Below are positions 29,243-31,935 of a stretch of DNA of 31,935 nt, in pieces. Every line of letters starts with the position of its first letter. Positions within the stretch are counted from its first letter, which is position 1. Position numbers and translations under genes: made by a program. The notes under the pieces were generated by a model. The model was not told where the DNA came from. It searched no databases and saw only the letters and a program-made list of their open reading frames with translations. Source of the stretch: Stentor coeruleus (Eukaryota; Ciliophora; Heterotrichea; Heterotrichida; Stentoridae); assembly GCA_001970955.1 (NCBI GenBank), contig MPUH01000848.1, forward strand, positions 1 through 31,935. The letters are read 5' to 3'.

Positions 29243-29294
29243 TTATTACTATTTTTACTAAAATATACATATTTCCTTTACTTTATATACAAAA

Positions 29295-30359
29295 TCATTC
29301 ATTAAAACTAAAAAGATATTTCAATGGAGTCTGTAATATACGTTGTGGAGTCTCAAAAGTTTTAACTTTGCGGTCATTAACGATTTCTTCAATAACTTTT
29401 TTATCTTTAAAATTTTTGACTTTCTTAGCAATAGGGTTGATATTATCAGATTTATTAGGAAGGCCAATTATGTTTAAAGTTTTCTTGTATTTTGTTTCAG
29501 GGCTTTTTATAGGGACAAGGGTTTTGTTTAAGTTTTTACTTCTGTTAGTCCAAGCGGTAGTTAATTTTCTATATTTGGTTTCGATATAATCATTGCTTCG
29601 ATCTTTTTTTGAAGATTTTGACATAAGTCTTATAGGGACACTTGGGGTAAAAATGTTTGATCTTATAAAACTTGTTGTTGGGATTTCTATAGACTTGGTT
29701 TTCATATGGTTTACAGCCCATGATTGTATATGAGCTTTATAACCTTCACAGTAGAGTTTATTATGCAAGTCTTGGCTTTTGATCCAAATCGAGTTTTTAA
29801 CTTCTCTATAAAGTTTTTTTGCTATTCTACAGTACTCATTTACAAGGGTACTTTTAGCATAAGCGTCAAGGTTCTCAAAAAGAGAGTCGTAAAATTGCAT
29901 AAAACCTAAAGCTTCATTATTCCCAAAATCGATTTCAGAGTCAATTTTACCTATTTTCTCATATTCTTCTACCTGAGCATTTATGTTAAGGACTTGGAAA
30001 TGTATGAATTCATAGAATTTTACGTAGACCTGACGTGAAATACCAGATAAGTGGAATGGATTTAGAAGTTTCCATATAGATTTGATTTCTTTAAAAAGAC
30101 GTTCACTTCTTTTTATATTCGTTCGCTTGATCATGGTTTCAAAAAGAAATGCTTCTATAGAATCAAGGTTTTCACGGTATATCAATCCATAAGTCTTATC
30201 ATCAATTTCACAAGTTGTCAGTTGAGAATCAGGTTTTACATCAACTTTCTTTTTATAGCTTCTCCATTTAGAAAAAGATAGATGGGCTTGAGAATAGTTC
30301 CTTGAAAAGACTTTTAGTTCATAAAGGATTTCATCATATGTGAAATTCATTATAAACAT
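29295..30359 (-). CDS. Uncharacterised helical protein with Lys-rich tail
   Basis: A 354-residue protein ending in TGA (29297-29295). Residues about 55-175 are helical. They read like the degenerate EF-hand-type module I have seen in protist hypothetical proteins: I-W-K-L-L-N-P-F-H-L-S-G-I-S-R-Q-V-Y-V-K-F, then FMQFYDSLFENLDAY. The Ca2+ ligands are mostly absent. The C-terminal 130 residues are Lys/Ser/Thr-rich and probably disordered, ending FETPQRILQTPLKYLFSFNE. No signal peptide or membrane span. Start: ATG at 30359, with a second ATG three codons later. Upstream DNA is A/C-rich on the coding strand and contains telomere-like motifs. Function unknown. Confidence 0.82.
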   Translation of the reverse strand: MFIMNFTYDEILYELKVFSRNYSQAHLSFSKWRSYKKKVDVKPDSQLTTCEIDDKTYGLIYRENLDSIEAFLFETMIKRTNIKRSERLFKEIKSIWKLLNPFHLSGISRQVYVKFYEFIHFQVLNINAQVEEYEKIGKIDSEIDFGNNEALGFMQFYDSLFENLDAYAKSTLVNEYCRIAKKLYREVKNSIWIKSQDLHNKLYCEGYKAHIQSWAVNHMKTKSIEIPTTSFIRSNIFTPSVPIRLMSKSSKKDRSNDYIETKYRKLTTAWTNRSKNLNKTLVPIKSPETKYKKTLNIIGLPNKSDNINPIAKKVKNFKDKKVIEEIVNDRKVKTFETPQRILQTPLKYLFSFNE

Positions 30360-31076
30360 ACAACTGTTAAGATAATGGGAAAAATATAATAAGGGGTTAT
30401 GCTTATCGGGTATTAGGGTGTTAGATTTTTAGGGTTTTCGAATATTTTGAAGAGAGTTTGGGTGTTAGGATTTTTTTGAGAATATTATATTGAATTGGCA
30501 TGAAGTTATTGTCAGAATAAATATGAAATTGGGTAGGATGAAAATTTTATAAGAGAATCTTTAGGTTATATGTAAAGAAAAAAGATTTTATTTTTGCTCA
30601 GATGAAGAAATATTTTTGTATTATTTTTAGAATACTATCATTATGTCATTTAAACTTTATCTTTCAATCATTTAAAGAGTTTATTTTCATTATATCAAAC
30701 AAATCATTAGATATTAAATATCCAAACCAATATTCTTACCAATCTTTAATATCACTATTACAATAAACCTTAACCATCACACAAAACTTAAACCAAAAAA
30801 ACTCGCTATCCCTACAAAAAAGCCAATAACTCTTACAAACTCCATCCCCAAAGGCTCTAAATCACCCAAAAAAGCTTTCACCCCATCAAATTTTTTCTTT
30901 AAACCCAAAATGATTCCCTTAACACCCTAACACCCAATTATCTACATCAAAAATTAAACTTTCTTCAAAAAAACCCCTTCATCTATTATCCCAAATATCA
31001 TAAAAATTCTTATCACTCCCTCAAAAAATATCTTCCCTTTATTTCTTTCTAATATCATAAAATCACTAATAAATAT
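30360..31076. other. Divergent intergenic region with telomere-like motifs
   Basis: It is G/T-rich to about 30600 and strongly A/C-rich from about 30710 (30781-30840 has 17 C and 2 G). Both sides are C-rich relative to their own gene. It holds three exact telomere-repeat matches: 30413-30424 (12 nt) and 30460-30469 (10 nt) in the G-rich orientation, and 30921-30935 (15 nt) in the C-rich orientation. All three read CCCTAACA-like on the strand of the gene they precede. Confidence 0.7.
30921..30935 (-). repeat. Interstitial telomere-repeat match, 15 nt
   Basis: AACACCCTAACACCC, an exact match to nearly two units of the C-strand telomere repeat CCCTAACA, about 1 kb inside the chromosome end and upstream of the last gene. 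Its orientation is opposite to the terminal repeat. Confidence 0.75.
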
Positions 31077-31475
31077 ATGAAACCTGGGGTAATCATTAGC
31101 CTCAAAAGGCATACTAACGATGTTGGGGACACTTCAGTTCTAGACAACGACTGGTATCGTGAAGAGAAATGGAAACGTATAAACGACTGGATGTCTGAAA
31201 TAGAAAAAGAAACTCACAAAAACAATCAAGAACTAGCCTTGCTTCAAACTCGAAGAATCAAAACTTTACTTGAATCAGTTAGAAACAAAGAAAAATATAA
31301 ACAGCAGTCGATGCCTGCACACTTTTTAGCGGATATTGAAAAACTTAATCGAAACTGGGATAGAATCGTCCATAAAAATGCTACAAATCGAATATCGTTA
31401 GAAGAAGAAAATATACAATTACGTAGAGAGATTGAAAAATTAGATGAGATGAAGAAAAAGATTTATTATAAGTGA
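31077..31475 (+). CDS. Small coiled-coil protein, chromosome-terminal gene
   Basis: A 132-residue protein from ATG (31077) to TGA. After a short N terminus, most of the chain is predicted helix: WYREEKWKRINDWMSEIEKE, ELALLQTRRIKTLLESVRNK and a C-terminal coil EEENIQLRREIEKLDEMKKK. Charged with no membrane span; several Trp (W-x-x-x-x-x-W) may pack the helix. The small size and helix pattern are loosely like axonemal microtubule inner proteins, but I cannot name a family. It is the last gene before the telomere. The strongly A/C-rich leader and C-free G/T-rich 3' flank support a real + gene. Confidence 0.75.
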   Translation: MKPGVIISLKRHTNDVGDTSVLDNDWYREEKWKRINDWMSEIEKETHKNNQELALLQTRRIKTLLESVRNKEKYKQQSMPAHFLADIEKLNRNWDRIVHKNATNRISLEEENIQLRREIEKLDEMKKKIYYK

Positions 31476-31916
31476 TTAATAATTTCGTATTATGAGAAAT
31501 TAGATTTTAAAGATGAGTTTTTTTTTTTGAAAAAGATTATCATTTTTGTTTGGTTTTGAAGGTTAAGTTTTGGGATTTAGTGATAAATTGAGCATGTGAT
31601 GGGGTTGAAAATTAGAGATTTGGTTTTTGGATGGAAGGATTAGAAGGGGATTTTGGATGATTTTTTTGAAGATATTGGAATGTAGGATGGATTTGGAATA
31701 AGAGGTGGATGATGATAGTTTGAAATAATATTATTGATGGTTTTAATGATAAAATATGCAAATTTATATGATTGTATAGATTGTATTAATGGTATTGAGG
31801 TTTTTAGGATGGGTTTTATTGGTAGATTTATAAAAATATATATAAGTTATAGTTAATATAGTAAAAAAACTAATTTTATAGTCTAAAAATTATTCCTTAA
31901 CTAGAAATATCCTTAC
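31476..31916. other. Subtelomeric G/T-rich 3' flank
   Basis: About 440 nt between the last gene and the telomere. The + strand is extremely C-poor; 31621-31680 has 20 G and no C. No subtelomeric repeat or ORF is visible, which fits compact ciliate macronuclear chromosome ends. Confidence 0.75.
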
Positions 31917-31935
31917 TTAGGGTGTTAGGGTGTTA
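31917..31935 (+). repeat. Telomeric repeat (TGTTAGGG)n at the window end
   Basis: TTAGGG-TGTTAGGG-TGTTA, 19 nt of exact 8-nt repeat running off the end in the G-strand orientation expected for a right-hand chromosome end. The short length reflects the end of the assembled sequence. Confidence 0.85.

Noticed and set aside
30921..30935. Possible telomerase RNA template (nearly two C-strand telomere units)
   Set aside because: The flanks are unstructured A/C-rich DNA with almost no G, so no pseudoknot or stem can form, and no Pol III terminator or promoter element is evident.

Overview
The window looks like the right-hand end of a macronuclear chromosome from a heterotrich ciliate, most likely Stentor or a close relative. 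Five things point there. (1) Reading frames are repaired by GT..AG introns of only 15 or 16 nt (five clear cases). (2) The DNA is very AT-rich and its genes are compact. (3) The code is standard: TAA, TAG and TGA all end genes, and TGA ends at least three (stops at 18575-18577, 29295-29297 and 31473-31475), which argues against Blepharisma. (4) The sequence ends in 19 nt of exact (TGTTAGGG)n, the telomere unit I associate with heterotrichs. (5) The gene content is rich in cilium and basal-body proteins. The species is an inference; no rRNA is present.

Layout. Positions 1-3009 have no gene I can support and hold a 70-bp tandem repeat. 3010-5173 carries a SAM/zinc-finger protein and a membrane-anchored ubiquitin-like (TMUB-type) protein, both +. 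5869-6573 (-) is a three-exon SANT-domain protein. 7877-9415 (+) is a coiled-coil/EF-hand protein. 9811-10080 (-) is a small, apparently frameshifted membrane-protein gene, followed by tRNA-Gln(UUG) at 10181-10251 and a secreted Cys-rich protein at 10466-11089. 12411-15937 holds two tandem paralogous PH-domain/CAMK-type kinases (+). 17623-18466 (-) is an SppA/S49 peptidase homolog that seems to have lost its catalytic residues. 18575-20062 (-) is a SHIPPO/STPGR protein. 20894-21259 (+) is an orphan. 22379-23320 (+) is an FYRN/FYRC protein with a C-terminal U-box-like domain. 23513-25555 (+) is a CPAP/SAS-4 homolog containing a 117-bp duplication next to a single N. 26296-27549 (+) joins a zinc-binding motif and coiled coil to a centrin-like module. 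27822-28372 (-) holds decayed EF-hand remnants. 28676-29242 (-) is a STEEP1 homolog, 29295-30359 (-) an unknown helical protein, and 31077-31475 (+) a small coiled-coil protein. About 440 nt of subtelomere leads to the telomere.

Two patterns run through the window. First, strand composition is strongly asymmetric and follows gene direction. Read on the coding strand, DNA upstream of genes is C-rich and G-poor, the first part of many CDSs keeps C>G, the last part flips to G>C, and downstream DNA is G/T-rich and nearly C-free. This predicts orientation almost everywhere; the intergene between the two kinases runs the opposite way. Second, short internal matches to the telomere repeat (10-15 nt) are concentrated in the last 3.4 kb.

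The genes do not form an operon. Several (CPAP/SAS-4, centrin-like, SHIPPO) plausibly act in centriole, basal-body or axoneme biology; the others serve chromatin, ER/ubiquitin and signalling roles. I found no CRISPR array, no intact transposon and no rRNA.
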